A stretch of 64,000 nt of DNA from Pseudarthrobacter sp. NamE2 (GCF_005796205.1 NZ_VAHN01000014.1:27799-91798), one strand, 5' to 3'; shown: positions 35,989 through 45,810, counted from the stretch's first letter. Numbers and translations: made by a program. Notes: generated by a model not told the origin, from the sequence alone.

Positions 35989-37089
35989 ATGACCCCGAAG
36001 ACCCCCTCCATCGTCCTGGCCGGCGGCGGGACGGCCGGCCATATCAGCCCGCTCCTCGCCATCGCCGCGGCCCTGCGGGCTGCCTGCCCTGGCGCCGCCC
36101 TCCTCGCGGTGGGAACGCCTGCCGGGATGGAAACCCGGCTGGTCCCCGCGGCCGGCGTCGAGCTCGCCACCATCGACAGGGTGCCGTTTCCCCGCCGGCC
36201 GTCCGTTGACCTGGTCCGGTTGCCCGGCCGCCTGTCCGGCGCTGTCCGGCAGGCCGGGAGCGTCCTGGACCAGGCCCGGGCGGACGTCCTGGTGGGTGTT
36301 GGCGGTTACGTCTGCACCCCCATGTACCTGGCCGCCCGGAAACGGCGGATCCCGATCGTGATCCACGAGGCCAATGCCCGTCCCGGCCTGGCCAACAGGG
36401 TGGGGGCAATGCTGACGGACCGCGTCGGCGTCGCCTTTGCCGGCACACCGCTCCGCAACGCCGTGCACGTCGGCATGCCCATGCGCACCGAAATTTCTTC
36501 CCTGGACAGGGCGGCCGCCCGTACCGCCGCAAGGGAAGCACTTGGGCTGGACCCGGACCTGTCCACCCTGATCGTGACCGGGGGCTCCCTGGGGGCACAG
36601 AGCATCAACCGCACCATCAGCGGAGCGGTGGGCCAGTTGGCGGCGGCAGGAATCCAAACCCTGCACATCACCGGGCGCGGCAAGTCCGTGCTGAACGACG
36701 CCGGCGCACCACTTGCCGCCGACGGCTACCGCCAGGTGGAATACGTTGACGGCATGGAACTCGCCTACGCGGCGGCCGACCTGCTGCTGGCCCGTGCCGG
36801 CGCAGCCACCGTCTCCGAGGTTGCCGCCGTCGGCGTGCCGGCCGTCCTGGTTCCGCTGCCGATCGGCAACGGGGAGCAGGCCCTGAATGCGGCCGGGCTC
36901 GTGGCCGCAGGCGGCGCGCTGATGGTGGCGGACCGGGATTTCACCGCCGGTTGGGTGGCCCGGGAGCTGATTCCGCTCATCACCGACAAGGCCCGGCTGG
37001 CCACCATGGAAGCCAATTCCTACCGGCTTGGCATCCGAAACGCCGACCAGCGCATGGCTGGTCTCATCCTGGAAGCGGTCAACGCATGA
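35989..37089 (+). CDS. murG: UDP-GlcNAc:lipid I N-acetylglucosaminyltransferase MurG
   Basis: GT28 glycosyltransferase making lipid II on the inner membrane face, 366 residues. It shows the N-terminal loop [58 protein letters not shown] and the nucleotide-binding [25 protein letters not shown]. It overlaps murC by 4 bases (ATGA). The ribosome site is weak, so coupling to ftsW is likely. Confidence 0.96.
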   Translation: MTPKTPSIVLAGGGTAGHISPLLAIAAALRAACPGAALLAVGTPAGMETRLVPAAGVELATIDRVPFPRRPSVDLVRLPGRLSGAVRQAGSVLDQARADVLVGVGGYVCTPMYLAARKRRIPIVIHEANARPGLANRVGAMLTDRVGVAFAGTPLRNAVHVGMPMRTEISSLDRAAARTAAREALGLDPDLSTLIVTGGSLGAQSINRTISGAVGQLAAAGIQTLHITGRGKSVLNDAGAPLAADGYRQVEYVDGMELAYAAADLLLARAGAATVSEVAAVGVPAVLVPLPIGNGEQALNAAGLVAAGGALMVADRDFTAGWVARELIPLITDKARLATMEANSYRLGIRNADQRMAGLILEAVNA

Positions 37090-38480
37090 AGCCCCTGAAC
37101 GTCACCGGTGAACAGTCCGAAGCGGGCCTGGAGTCTCTGGGCAAGGTCCATTTCATTGGCATCGGGGGTGTGGGCATGTCGGCCGTTGCGCGGATCATGG
37201 TGGCGCGCGGTGTCCCCGTGAGCGGTTCCGATGCCAAAAACCTTCCAGTCATGGGCGACCTCGCAGCCGCAGGTGCCCGCATCGCCGTCGGTTACGACGC
37301 CGCGAACCTTGGAGATGCGCAGACAGTAGTGGCAGGGTCGGCCATCCGGACGGACAATCCTGAACTGGCCGCTGCCCGGGAGGCCGGGCTGCCGGTACTG
37401 CACCGTTCGGAGGCTTTGGCTGCCACCATGGGGGAGGATGTCGTGGTCACCGTGGCAGGCACCCACGGCAAATCCACCACCACGTCCATGGTGACGGTGC
37501 TGCTGCAGGGCGCAGGCCTGGATCCCTCGTTCGCCATCGGCGCCAATGTGCCCGCCCTGGGCGTGAATGCGGCCCACGGACGTTCGGGCATCTTCGTGGC
37601 CGAGGCGGATGAATCAGACGGTTCGTTCCTTAACTACCGGCCGAGGATCGCGGTGGTCACCAACGTTGAGCCGGACCATCTGGACCACTATGGCACGGCG
37701 GAAGCGGTGTACGAGTCCTTTGACCGGTTCACCGCGCTGCTTCCGGCCGACGGCGTGCTGATCGCCTGCGCGGACGATGCCGGGGCGCGTTCCCTTGCCG
37801 AAAGGACCAGGGCACGCGGCAACACCCGCGTGGTCCTCTACGGCACGGAAGAGGGCGCAGACCTGGTGCTGCACGACGGCGGTCCGGGCCAGGTCGCGGT
37901 GTCAGGTCCTGCCGGCCGCCACGAACTTTCCCTCCAGGTGCCGGGCCGGCACAACGCGCTTAACGCCGCTGCCGCTTTCGCCGTGGCATGTGAGCTGGGC
38001 GTGGAGGCCGGGGCAGCTGCCGCTGCCCTGGCCGGCTTCTCGGGGGCTGCCCGCCGCTTTGAGTTAAAGGGGGAGGGGCGCGGTGTACGGGTCTACGACG
38101 ACTACGCCCACCATCCCACCGAAGTCCGCGCAGCACTGACCGCCGCACGGTCGGTAGCCGCAGGACACAAGGTCCACGTGCTCTTCCAGCCGCACCTGTT
38201 TTCCCGCACGCGCGAGTTCTCGCAGGATTTCGCCGAGGCGCTGAACCTGGCCGACACCGCCCTGGTGCTGGACATCTACCCGGCACGGGAAGACCCTATT
38301 CCCGGTGTAACCAGCCGGCTCATTGCTGACCACCTTGGCAGCGGCGGCCGGCTCATTGCGGCAACCGACGCGGTTCAAGCCATTACTGGGGCCGCCTCCG
38401 AAGGGGACATCGTGCTTACCGTTGGCGCGGGGGATGTCACCGCTTACGGACCCCTGATCGTCGAGGCCCTGCGTGGCTAG
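37086..38480 (+). CDS. murC: UDP-N-acetylmuramate-L-alanine ligase MurC
   Basis: First Mur ligase of the stem peptide, 464 residues from ATG 37086. The N-terminal motif [17 protein letters not shown] and ATP loop [13 protein letters not shown] identify it, with [15 protein letters not shown] and [15 protein letters not shown] downstream. The frame is open to 36951, but ATG 37086 gives the ATGA overlap with murG and the normal family N-terminus. It overlaps ftsQ by 8 bases. Confidence 0.96.
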   Translation: MKPLNVTGEQSEAGLESLGKVHFIGIGGVGMSAVARIMVARGVPVSGSDAKNLPVMGDLAAAGARIAVGYDAANLGDAQTVVAGSAIRTDNPELAAAREAGLPVLHRSEALAATMGEDVVVTVAGTHGKSTTTSMVTVLLQGAGLDPSFAIGANVPALGVNAAHGRSGIFVAEADESDGSFLNYRPRIAVVTNVEPDHLDHYGTAEAVYESFDRFTALLPADGVLIACADDAGARSLAERTRARGNTRVVLYGTEEGADLVLHDGGPGQVAVSGPAGRHELSLQVPGRHNALNAAAAFAVACELGVEAGAAAAALAGFSGAARRFELKGEGRGVRVYDDYAHHPTEVRAALTAARSVAAGHKVHVLFQPHLFSRTREFSQDFAEALNLADTALVLDIYPAREDPIPGVTSRLIADHLGSGGRLIAATDAVQAITGAASEGDIVLTVGAGDVTAYGPLIVEALRG

Positions 38481-39453
38481 CAGCCGCCGGCCCACGTACC
38501 GGCCCTCCGGGCGCACCGGAAGCACCGCGACCGGAGCCGGCAGTGGAAGCAGGCCCGATTACCGGCGCCCGGACACACATGCAGGCGAGGTCATCTCGGC
38601 ATCCCGGAGCCTTCCGGTACCGGTGCAGGAAAAACCCGCCACGTCCAAAAAGAGCGGAAACTCCAAAACATCCCGTCTGCACGGGCCCGGCAGGGAAAAG
38701 GACAAGCCGGCCCTGCCCTCCGCCGATGCAGTCAACGTTTTGGCGTTTCCCGAGCCCAAGGGGAAGCGGCGCAGGCGGAAGCTGCTGATGGTGGTGTCCA
38801 CGGTTGCGGTGCTGGTGGCGGCGTTGCTGGCCGGGGCCGTTTATTCGCCGGTTCTCGCCCTGCAAACCGTCAGCGTTTCCGGCACGCGGCTTTTGACCCC
38901 TGCCCAGGTGCAGGAGGCGCTGGAGCCGCTGCGCGGCACTCCGCTGCCCCAGATCACCGACGAGGATGTAGCGCGGCTGCTGGAGCCGCTGGTGCAGGTC
39001 AAGTCCGTCTCGGCCGAGGCACGCCCGCCGTCGGGACTTGCCGTCGCCGTACGGGAACGTGTTCCTGTTGCCTTGGTGAAGCAGGGGGAGAAGTACCAGC
39101 TGGTGGATGTGGAAGGTGTGCAGTTGGCAACCACCGACGACCCCGCGTCGGTATCCCTGCCCGTGATCGACGGCGGCGCCGGGACTATCGGCCAGGACCT
39201 GTTCCGCGCAACGGCAGCTGTCCTGGGAGCACTTCCGGCGGACGTCCTGGCAAGGCTGTCCAACGCCTCGGCGCAATCCGTGGACGCCGTGGAGCTCAAG
39301 CTGGTGGACGGACAGACCATCATCTGGGGGAACGCGTCGGAGCGGGAACTTAAGGCTAAAGTCTTGGAGGCGCTCCTCAAGGTTCCGGCCGACCCTAAGA
39401 ACCCGGTTAATGTGTACGACGTCAGCGTGCCCCGGCACCCGGTAACGCGCTGA
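38473..39453 (+). CDS. ftsQ: Cell division protein FtsQ
   Basis: Bitopic divisome protein of 326 residues. The cytosolic leader is long, basic and Ser/Pro-rich (about 1-95). One membrane helix (about 100-122, KLLMVVSTVAVLVAALLAGAVY) is followed by a POTRA domain (LQTVSVSGTRLLTPAQVQEAL) and the FtsQ beta domain ending near VNVYDVSVPRHPVTR. It starts at GTG 38473 inside murC. It is the last gene before a promoter-bearing gap of 183 bases that leads to ftsZ. Confidence 0.92.
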   Translation: MASSRRPTYRPSGRTGSTATGAGSGSRPDYRRPDTHAGEVISASRSLPVPVQEKPATSKKSGNSKTSRLHGPGREKDKPALPSADAVNVLAFPEPKGKRRRRKLLMVVSTVAVLVAALLAGAVYSPVLALQTVSVSGTRLLTPAQVQEALEPLRGTPLPQITDEDVARLLEPLVQVKSVSAEARPPSGLAVAVRERVPVALVKQGEKYQLVDVEGVQLATTDDPASVSLPVIDGGAGTIGQDLFRATAAVLGALPADVLARLSNASAQSVDAVELKLVDGQTIIWGNASERELKAKVLEALLKVPADPKNPVNVYDVSVPRHPVTR

Positions 39454-39495
39454 CGCATTCTTTCCCGGTATTAATCCGACACGCGGACCCGGTTA

Positions 39496-39524
39496 TTGAA
39501 TGTGGGAACCAGAGGAAATACCGT
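39496..39524 (+). promoter_or_regulatory. Candidate ftsZ promoter
   Basis: TTGAAT (39496-39501) and TACCGT (39519-39524) are spaced by 17 bases. A second TTGACA at 39541 has no good -10 partner, so more than one start or activator dependence is possible. Confidence 0.4.
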
Positions 39525-39552
39525 CACAGACATGAGTTACTTGACATAACTC

Positions 39553-39590
39553 TAACCTTCAAGCAGAGGGTTAAGGTTGCAGGCTTCAAG
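39553..39590 (+). promoter_or_regulatory. Operator-like region in the ftsZ leader
   Basis: TAACC-N11-GGTTA (39553-39573) forms a dyad, CTTCAAGC occurs twice (39557-39564 region and 39583-39590), and GTTAAGGTTGCAG (39570-39582) is identical to an element at 3336-3348. It is a candidate target for the MerR regulator FtsR. Confidence 0.4.
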
Positions 39591-39636
39591 CTCATCATCA
39601 GTTTTCGCAATAAGACACGAACAAGGGACACGTAAC

Positions 39637-40875
39637 GTGGCAGCTCCGCAGAATTACTTGGCCGTCATCAAAGTCGTCGGCATCGGCGGCGGTGGCGTGA
39701 ACGCAGTCAACCGCATGATCGAGGTGGGCCTCCGGGGCGTTGAATTCATCGCCATCAATACGGACGCCCAGGCCCTGCTGATGAGCGACGCCGACGTCAA
39801 GCTGGACGTGGGACGCGAGCTGACCCGTGGCCTTGGCGCGGGAGCGAACCCCGAGGTGGGCCGGCAGGCAGCCGAGGACCACGCCGATGAGATTGAGGAA
39901 GTCCTCCGCGGAGCCGACATGGTCTTCGTAACGGCAGGTGAAGGCGGCGGCACGGGCACCGGTGGAGCCCCCGTTGTCGCCCGCATTGCGCGTTCCCTTG
40001 GCGCGCTGACCATCGGTGTTGTCACCCGCCCCTTCACGTTCGAGGGCCGCCGCCGCGCAGGTTCTGCGGAGGCCGGCATCGACGCCCTCCGCGACGAAGT
40101 GGACACGCTGATCGTGATCCCCAACGACCGCCTCCTGTCCATCAGCGACCGCAATGTCTCGGTCCTGGACGCGTTCCGCTCTGCCGACCAGGTACTGCTC
40201 TCCGGTGTCCAGGGCATCACCGACCTGATCACCACCCCGGGCCTCATCAACCTCGACTTCGCCGACGTGAAGTCCGTGATGCAGGGTGCCGGCTCGGCCC
40301 TCATGGGCATCGGTTCCGCCCGCGGCGAGGACCGTGCGGTCAAGGCTGCCGAACTCGCCATTGCATCCCCGCTGCTGGAGGCCTCCATCGACGGCGCCCA
40401 CGGCGTGCTGCTTTCCATCCAGGGCGGTTCCGACCTCGGCCTGTTCGAAATCAACGAAGCCGCCCGGCTCGTCCAGGAAGTCGCGCACCCCGAGGCCAAC
40501 ATCATCTTTGGTGCCGTCATCGATGACGCCCTGGGCGATGAGGCACGAGTAACCGTCATTGCGGCCGGCTTCGACGACGTCAAGGCCACGTCCCCATCCA
40601 TGGACCAGTCCCAGCCCCAGTCGGCTCCGCAGCGTCCCGCCGCTCCCGCCGCAGCGCCCGCCCCCGCACAGGCGCCGTCCGCCGGAAACCACCAGGTAAA
40701 CGTCCAGCCTGTCCACGCCGGCGTCGGCGCCGCAGGACTCAGCAACTGGGGCCAGCAGCGGCCGTCCGCAGTCCCCGCGGACTCAGGTTTCGACGTCGAC
40801 CTTCCTTCCGTAGTGGAGCCGGACCTCACCGGCAACCACCCGGATGACCTGGATGTCCCCGACTTCCTGAAGTAG
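39637..40875 (+). CDS. ftsZ: Cell division GTPase FtsZ
   Basis: Tubulin-like GTPase forming the Z ring, 412 residues. [16 protein letters not shown] opens the GTPase domain; the tubulin signature GGGTGTG is at 104-110 and the T7 loop is in [10 protein letters not shown] variable Ala/Pro/Gln linker (about 325-390) leads to the C-terminal tail [10 protein letters not shown] that binds SepF and other partners. GTG 39637 follows AAGGGA and gives the usual [13 protein letters not shown] start; the open frame to 39577 is leader sequence. ftsA and zipA are absent, as usual in actinobacteria. Confidence 0.98.
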   Translation: MAAPQNYLAVIKVVGIGGGGVNAVNRMIEVGLRGVEFIAINTDAQALLMSDADVKLDVGRELTRGLGAGANPEVGRQAAEDHADEIEEVLRGADMVFVTAGEGGGTGTGGAPVVARIARSLGALTIGVVTRPFTFEGRRRAGSAEAGIDALRDEVDTLIVIPNDRLLSISDRNVSVLDAFRSADQVLLSGVQGITDLITTPGLINLDFADVKSVMQGAGSALMGIGSARGEDRAVKAAELAIASPLLEASIDGAHGVLLSIQGGSDLGLFEINEAARLVQEVAHPEANIIFGAVIDDALGDEARVTVIAAGFDDVKATSPSMDQSQPQSAPQRPAAPAAAPAPAQAPSAGNHQVNVQPVHAGVGAAGLSNWGQQRPSAVPADSGFDVDLPSVVEPDLTGNHPDDLDVPDFLK

Positions 40876-40883
40876 GTCCCGGC

Positions 40884-41573
40884 TTGTTCCACTGGCGCGC
40901 TGACATCCTGCCCGGGGTGTCGGCAGCATTTACTGACACCCGCGCCGGCAACCTCGCCCTGCACGTGGGGGACGACCCCACGCAGGTGCAACTGCGCCGG
41001 GCGGAACTTGAGAAGCAAATGGGCGTGGCGCCTTCCGGACTCCGGTTCATGAACCAGGTCCACGGAACCACCGTTGCCGTCGTGGACACGGGCTCCGCAG
41101 CCCCCGAGGCGGATGCGATGGTCTCCCGCGGGCTTCCCCTGGCCGTGATGGTGGCGGACTGCATTCCGGTACTGCTGGCAGGCTCCTCCGCCGACGGCCC
41201 GGTACTCGCCGCCGTGCATGCCGGCCGGCCGGGTGTCGCGAACGGCGTGATTCCCGCAGCGGTGGACCGGATGAGGTCCCTCGGTGCATCGGGTATCAGC
41301 GCCTGGCTGGGGCCCTCCATTTGCGGCAACTGTTACGAGGTTCCTGCCGACCTGCAGGACGAGGTGGCCGCAGCAGTGCCCGCAGCCCGCAGCACCACTT
41401 CCTGGGGGACACCCGGGCTGGACCTTCCGGCCGGCGCCCGGTCCCAACTGAACCAGGCCGGTGTGGACGTGGCCTACGCGGGAGCGTGCACCTTGGAGAC
41501 CGAGGCCCTCTTCTCTTACCGGCGCAACCGGAACACCGGCCGCTTTGTTGGCGTGGTGTGGTGCCATGACTGA
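40884..41573 (+). CDS. pgeF: Peptidoglycan editing factor PgeF (YfiH family)
   Basis: Copper/zinc oxidoreductase-fold protein of 229 residues, family known to hydrolyse wrongly L-Ser-charged UDP-MurNAc and also annotated as laccase-like or purine nucleoside phosphorylase-like. The metal-site pieces are visible: NQVHG, ADCIPVLL and AVHAG, then GPSICGNCYEV. The usual HAGWRG reads HAGRPG here. It starts at TTG 40884, 8 bases after ftsZ, without a clear ribosome site. It overlaps yggS by 8 bases. Confidence 0.88.
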   Translation: MFHWRADILPGVSAAFTDTRAGNLALHVGDDPTQVQLRRAELEKQMGVAPSGLRFMNQVHGTTVAVVDTGSAAPEADAMVSRGLPLAVMVADCIPVLLAGSSADGPVLAAVHAGRPGVANGVIPAAVDRMRSLGASGISAWLGPSICGNCYEVPADLQDEVAAAVPAARSTTSWGTPGLDLPAGARSQLNQAGVDVAYAGACTLETEALFSYRRNRNTGRFVGVVWCHD

Positions 41574-42303
41574 CGCGGCGCCGGCCGGGGACACACGGTC
41601 CCGAGAGCTTGCCGACCGGCTCGCGGCCGTTCAGGAACGAATTGCCAGGGCGGCAGCCGCCGCCGGCCGCGGAGACGCCCCGCCCCGCCTCATTGTCGTG
41701 ACCAAGTTCCACCCGGCAGAGGACATCCGCCGGCTGGCCGGTCTGGGCGTAACGGATGTTGGTGAAAACAGGGACCAGGAAGCGGCCGGAAAGGCAGCGG
41801 AGTTGGCGGACTGCGGCCTCACCTGGCACTTCGTGGGGCAGTTGCAAACCAAGAAAGCCAAGTCTGTGGCCCGGTACGCCGCAGCTGTCCACTCAGTGGA
41901 CCGGCTCCAGCTGGTGGAGGCCCTGGCAAAGGCCGCCGGCGCCGAACAGGAACATACAGGCCGGGCTCCGCTGGACTGCTTCATCCAGGTCAGCCTGGAG
42001 GACGACGCCGGGACGCACCGGGGCGGGGCAATCCCCGCCGACGTGCCGGTGCTGGCCGACCGGATCGCCGAAGCAGGTGCGTTGCGGCTGGCCGGAGTCA
42101 TGGCAGTTGCGCCGCTGGGCGCGCCGCCGGAGCCGGCCTTCGAAAAGCTCGCCGGGGTATCAGCCCGGCTCGTGGCCAGCCACCCGGACGCCACCGCCAT
42201 TTCGGCCGGCATGAGCCAGGACCTGGAAGCAGCCATCAAATTCGGGGCGACACACCTGCGAATCGGCTCCGATATTCTCGGCTCCCGTCCCGCGGTGGGG
42301 TAG
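41566..42303 (+). CDS. YggS-family pyridoxal phosphate-binding protein
   Basis: PLP homeostasis protein of 245 residues (YggS/PROSC/YlmE type). The cofactor lysine is in LIVVTKFHPAEDIRRL; GENRDQEAAGKAAEL, WHFVGQLQTKKAK, SVDRLQL and ISAGMSQDLEAAIKFGATHLRIGS are the family signatures. No enzyme activity is established for the family. ATG 41566 overlaps the pgeF stop by 8 bases. It sits between ftsZ and sepF, the same as ylmE in Gram-positive division clusters. Confidence 0.94.
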   Translation: MTDAAPAGDTRSRELADRLAAVQERIARAAAAAGRGDAPPRLIVVTKFHPAEDIRRLAGLGVTDVGENRDQEAAGKAAELADCGLTWHFVGQLQTKKAKSVARYAAAVHSVDRLQLVEALAKAAGAEQEHTGRAPLDCFIQVSLEDDAGTHRGGAIPADVPVLADRIAEAGALRLAGVMAVAPLGAPPEPAFEKLAGVSARLVASHPDATAISAGMSQDLEAAIKFGATHLRIGSDILGSRPAVG

Positions 42304-42394
42304 CGTCGGACCTGTTGGAAGTGATGGGCGGGGGACCCCAGTGCTGTCAAATCATTGGGCGGCCCGCTACCTGGGACACGAATAGGAGTCGACC

Positions 42395-42925
42395 ATGGCC
42401 GGCGCTCTGCGCAAGACAATGATCTATCTTGGGCTCGCCGACGGCGACGAGTATCACGAGCCCGAGCAACAGACCACACGTAAGGATGAGGACGAAACGA
42501 TGGAAGCTGACCGCGAGGAGCGCCGTGCGCCCGCACCCGTCCGCGAGGTCAGCCGCGAAACGTCCTACAGCCCCGAAGAGGAATACCGCGCCCCAGTGAC
42601 CCCCATCAAGCGTGCGGCCTCCAGCCGCGAAGAGACCACCGGTCTGCGCCAAATCACCACTATCCACCCGCGTTCCTACAACGACGCCAAACTCATCGGG
42701 GAAAGCTTCCGTGACGGCATCCCGGTGATCATGAACGTGACGGACATGGGCGAGGCCGATGCCAAGCGCCTGGTGGACTTCTCCGCGGGGCTCGTTTTCG
42801 GCCTGCGGGGGAGCATCGAACGAGTCACCAACAAGGTCTTCCTCCTCTCGCCGTCGTACGTCGAGGTCATCGGTGATGACAAGAAGGCCAGTGACAACCA
42901 GGCCAGCTTCTTCAACCAAAGCTGA
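42395..42925 (+). CDS. sepF: Cell division protein SepF
   Basis: FtsZ membrane tether and bundler of 176 residues. The N-terminal amphipathic membrane helix ([15 protein letters not shown]) is followed by an acidic, charged linker (about 20-85). The globular SepF domain begins near [33 protein letters not shown] and ends with [14 protein letters not shown]. In actinobacteria, which lack FtsA, it is the main membrane anchor of FtsZ. AGGAG precedes the ATG. A hairpin follows the gene. Confidence 0.96.
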   Translation: MAGALRKTMIYLGLADGDEYHEPEQQTTRKDEDETMEADREERRAPAPVREVSRETSYSPEEEYRAPVTPIKRAASSREETTGLRQITTIHPRSYNDAKLIGESFRDGIPVIMNVTDMGEADAKRLVDFSAGLVFGLRGSIERVTNKVFLLSPSYVEVIGDDKKASDNQASFFNQS

Positions 42926-42942
42926 CCGGCAGGCAGGATTCG

Positions 42943-42972
42943 GATGCCAGGCAGGGACACCTGTCTGGCATC
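42943..42972 (+). terminator. Hairpin after sepF
   Basis: A 12-base-pair stem (GATGCCAGGCAG with one G-T pair) and 6-base loop, without a T run. It may act as a terminator or attenuator before yggT. Confidence 0.5.
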
Positions 42973-43046
42973 TGTGCTGAAATAGACGAGACACATCAGC
43001 AGGCTGCCGCGGCAGCCGCAGCAGACATGGAGATAGAAGTTACGGC

Positions 43047-43334
43047 ATGGGAATTGTTTTCGGACTTGTCTATCTCGCCCTCCTGCTGTTTTTCGTAGCC
43101 CTTGTGATCCGCCTGGTCTTCGACTGGGTGCAGATGTTCGCGCGCGAGTGGCGCCCGCGGGGCGTGGCGCTGGTGGCGGCGCACACCGTGTACTCCATTA
43201 CAGACCCGCCGCTCAAAGTACTGCGCAGGATGATCCCGCCCCTCCGGCTCGGCGGCATCTCGCTCGACCTTGGATTCCTGGTCCTTTTCATCGCGGTGTC
43301 CATTGCGATGGGAATCACCAGGGGCCTCGCCTGA
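43047..43334 (+). CDS. YggT-family membrane protein
   Basis: A 95-residue membrane protein with two hydrophobic segments (about 3-26 and 70-92) around a conserved middle WVQMFAREWRPRG...VYSITDPPLKVLRRMIPPLRLGGISLDLGF. The conserved middle identifies the YggT family, regularly found between sepF and divIVA in Gram-positive division clusters. The function is not defined; osmotic tolerance and division links have been proposed for relatives. GGAG lies about 14 bases before the ATG, so initiation may be modest. Confidence 0.9.
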   Translation: MGIVFGLVYLALLLFFVALVIRLVFDWVQMFAREWRPRGVALVAAHTVYSITDPPLKVLRRMIPPLRLGGISLDLGFLVLFIAVSIAMGITRGLA

Positions 43335-43373
43335 TCCGCTCCACCGGCCTGCCGTGCGGGCTGGACCTGCGGG

Positions 43374-43386
43374 AACAGTTACTGTT
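43374..43386. promoter_or_regulatory. Palindrome upstream of divIVA
   Basis: AACAGT-T-ACTGTT is a perfect odd palindrome about 120 bases before divIVA. TTGACA at 43405-43410 follows, with TAGAGT (43425) and TAAGCA (43430) as imperfectly spaced -10 options. Confidence 0.35.
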
Positions 43387-43506
43387 AGGCGAGGAAACTC
43401 CGGTTTGACACCCCGGTGTTGAATTAGAGTAAGCAGACCAAATTTAGGTACCGTAGTTTCGACGGCCGGAAGGCCTACTGACTAACCAGACCAGTGAGGT
43501 GACCAG

Positions 43507-44193
43507 ATGGCTTTGACGCCAGAAGACGTTGTCAATAAGCGCTTTCAGCCGACCAAGTTCCGTGAGGGCTACGACCAGGACGAAGTTGATGACTTCCTGG
43601 ACGAGATCGTCGTTGAACTGCGCCGCCTGAACCAGGAGAACGACGAGCTTCGCAAGAAGCTTGCCGAAGCTGGATCCAGCGTTCCGGCCAGCGCCGCCGC
43701 CGCACCCGTGGTGGAGAAGGTCCCCGCGCCCGTCAAGTCCGACAAGGATGAGGCCCGCGAGAAGGCAGAGGCTGAAGCCAAGGCTGCCGAAGCCGCCAAG
43801 AAGAAGGACGTCCAGCCGGCCGCTCCTGTTGCCTCCGCCCCTGCTGCTGCGGCCGCCGTTTCCACTCCTTCTGCTGAATCCGCCGCCGGATTGCTTGCCA
43901 TGGCCCAGCAGATGCACGACCGCCACGTCGCCGACGGCCAGGCCCAGAAGGACAAGATCATCGCTGAGGCGCAGATCGAGGCCAGCAGCCTCGTCAACGA
44001 CGCCCAGGAGAAGTCCCGCAAGATCCTCGGTGCGCTGGAGCAGCAGCGCTCCGTCCTGGAACGCAAGGTGGAGCAGCTGCGCGGCTTCGAGCGCGACTAC
44101 CGTTCACGCCTCAAGGCCTACATCGAAGGCCAGCTGCGCGATCTCGACGCCCGCGGTTCCGTAGCCACTCCCGAAGTGAGCGAAGCCAACTAG
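43507..44193 (+). CDS. divIVA: Polar growth and septum protein DivIVA (Wag31)
   Basis: Coiled-coil curvature-sensing scaffold of 228 residues. The conserved N-terminal membrane-binding domain MALTPEDVVNKRFQPTKFREGYDQDEVDDFLDEI is followed by a first coiled coil, an Ala/Pro/Lys-rich linker (about 60-125) and a second coiled coil (about 130-215) with RKILGALEQQRSVLERKVEQLRGFERDYRSRLKAYIEGQL. In actinobacteria it marks poles and septum and recruits wall synthesis. GTGAGGTGACC precedes the ATG. It has its own promoter region and a terminator, so it is at least partly uncoupled from sepF. Confidence 0.96.
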   Translation: MALTPEDVVNKRFQPTKFREGYDQDEVDDFLDEIVVELRRLNQENDELRKKLAEAGSSVPASAAAAPVVEKVPAPVKSDKDEAREKAEAEAKAAEAAKKKDVQPAAPVASAPAAAAAVSTPSAESAAGLLAMAQQMHDRHVADGQAQKDKIIAEAQIEASSLVNDAQEKSRKILGALEQQRSVLERKVEQLRGFERDYRSRLKAYIEGQLRDLDARGSVATPEVSEAN

Positions 44194-44212
44194 TCCGTCA
44201 AGCACGTATTCT

Positions 44213-44250
44213 GAAAGCCGGTGGCTGAGGATTCCTCGCCGCCGGCTTTC
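44213..44250 (+). terminator. Terminator after divIVA
   Basis: GAAAGCCGG (44213-44221) pairs with CCGGCTTTC (44242-44250) across a 20-base loop. It covers the alternative lspA GTG start at 44221, which argues against that start. Confidence 0.6.
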
Positions 44251-44283
44251 GGCATTGACACCAGTTTTACGAATGAAAGCACC

Positions 44284-44856
44284 ATGACTGACGAACTTGC
44301 AGCAGACGCCGCACGCCCGGTTCCGCCCTCTCCAAGTCCCGGGCGGGGGGTGCTGCTGTCCCTCTTTGCCGGGTTTGCGGTTTTCGCCTACGTCCTGGAC
44401 CAGCTGACCAAACTGTGGGTCACCTCCAGCATGGTGGAGGGTGAACGCATCCCTGTCTTCCCGCCGCTGCTGCACTGGTACTTCATCCGCAATTCGGGGG
44501 CCGCTTTTTCCATTGGCGAGAATGTGACGTGGGTGTTCTCCATCATCATGGCCGTGGTGGCGGTGGCCATCCTCTTCCAGATCCGAAAGCTTGGCTCCAG
44601 GTGGTGGGCACTGGCCCTGGGCCTGCTGCTCGGCGGGGCGCTCGGCAACCTCACGGACCGGCTCTTCCGCGAACCCTCCTTCGGCATGGGGCACGTGGTG
44701 GACTTTATCCAGCTGCCCAATTTCGCCATTTTCAACATCGCCGATTCGGCGGTGGTTTCCGCGGTGGCCATCATCTGCATCCTGACCCTGCGCGGCATTG
44801 CGCTGGACGGTACGCGCCTGAGTGCCGAGCGCAAGGATAAAGCCGGCGATGCCTGA
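44284..44856 (+). CDS. lspA: Prolipoprotein signal peptidase
   Basis: Aspartic membrane protease cleaving diacylglyceryl-modified prolipoproteins, 190 residues. There are four membrane helices; signatures are [26 protein letters not shown] and IFNIADSAV, the last two holding the catalytic aspartates. ATG 44284 is preferred over GTG 44221, which lies in the divIVA terminator. It overlaps rluD by 8 bases. Its substrates include lipobox proteins such as the one encoded at 21799-22323. Confidence 0.94.
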   Translation: MTDELAADAARPVPPSPSPGRGVLLSLFAGFAVFAYVLDQLTKLWVTSSMVEGERIPVFPPLLHWYFIRNSGAAFSIGENVTWVFSIIMAVVAVAILFQIRKLGSRWWALALGLLLGGALGNLTDRLFREPSFGMGHVVDFIQLPNFAIFNIADSAVVSAVAIICILTLRGIALDGTRLSAERKDKAGDA

Positions 44857-45775
44857 GAAGTATGTCGTCGCGGATGAGTTCGCCGGTTCCCGGGCCGACG
44901 CCGGACTTGCAGGAATACTTGGCATCTCCCGTTCCGTCGCCGCTTCCCTGATAGCTGGCGGCCATGTGCTGAGCCGCGGCAAGGCCCTGGGCAAGTCGGC
45001 CAAGCTGGCGGCCGGAGATGTCCTGGACGTCAGCATGCCGGAACGGCGGGACCCGCTGGAAGTCGTGGAGGAAGTTGTGGAAGGCCTGAAGATCCTGCTG
45101 GATGACGACGATTTCGTCGTCGTCGATAAACCCGTGGGGGTTGCCGCGCACCCCTCCCCGGGCTGGGTGGGACCCACCGTCGTCGGAGGTCTCGCGGGGG
45201 CTGGCTACCGCATTTCCACGTCCGGGTCCCCGGAGCGGGCGGGCATCGTGCACCGGCTCGACGTCGGCACGTCCGGCGTGATGGTCGTGGCCAAGTCCGA
45301 ACGGGCCTACACAGCCCTCAAGCGGGCGTTCAAGGAACGCACGGTGGACAAGGTGTACCACGCCGTTGTGCAGGGCCTGCCGGATCCGCTGACCGGAACC
45401 ATCGATGCCCCGATCGGCCGGCACCCCGGGCACGATTGGCGCTTTGCCGTGATCGAGGATGGCCGCCAGTCCGTCACGCACTATGAAGTGCTGGAGGCCT
45501 TCGGCAAGGCCAGCCTGGTGGAAGTCCATCTCGAAACGGGCCGCACCCACCAGATCCGCGTGCATTTCTCCGCGCTCCGCCACCCGTGTGCCGGGGACCT
45601 GACTTACGGCGCGGACCCCCGCCTGGCCGCCACGCTGGGCCTGACCCGGCAATGGCTGCATGCCCGCGAACTCGCTTTCGACCACCCGGAGACGGGGGAG
45701 CGCATCAGGGTCACCAGCGACTATCCGCAGGACCTTGCATACGCCCTGGAGGTGTTGGGATCGGGCCAGGCCTAA
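44849..45775 (+). CDS. RluA/RluD-family pseudouridine synthase
   Basis: rRNA pseudouridine synthase of 308 residues. The N-terminal S4-like RNA-binding part ([35 protein letters not shown]) precedes the catalytic domain, with the active-site aspartate in [36 protein letters not shown] and a GDLTYGAD segment follow. ATG 44849 was chosen over GTG/ATG codons further upstream because AAGGA lies at good distance; it overlaps the lspA stop. Position downstream of lspA is the common arrangement. The target uridine cannot be fixed from sequence. Confidence 0.93.
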   Translation: MPEKYVVADEFAGSRADAGLAGILGISRSVAASLIAGGHVLSRGKALGKSAKLAAGDVLDVSMPERRDPLEVVEEVVEGLKILLDDDDFVVVDKPVGVAAHPSPGWVGPTVVGGLAGAGYRISTSGSPERAGIVHRLDVGTSGVMVVAKSERAYTALKRAFKERTVDKVYHAVVQGLPDPLTGTIDAPIGRHPGHDWRFAVIEDGRQSVTHYEVLEAFGKASLVEVHLETGRTHQIRVHFSALRHPCAGDLTYGADPRLAATLGLTRQWLHARELAFDHPETGERIRVTSDYPQDLAYALEVLGSGQA

Positions 45776-45798
45776 CGGGTCCGGCGGTGCCCAGCGAT

Positions 45799-45804
45799 TA
45801 GAAT
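45799..45804 (+). promoter_or_regulatory. -10 box, leaderless start of dnaE
   Basis: TAGAAT ends 6 bases before GTG 45811. The following 6 bases and start (GGTGCG then GTGAC) are the same as at hisD. Confidence 0.65.
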
Positions 45805-45810
45805 GGTGCG

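Noticed and set aside
44221..44283. GTG start for lspA
   Set aside because: It lies inside the divIVA terminator stem and adds unconserved residues; ATG 44284 is more plausible.
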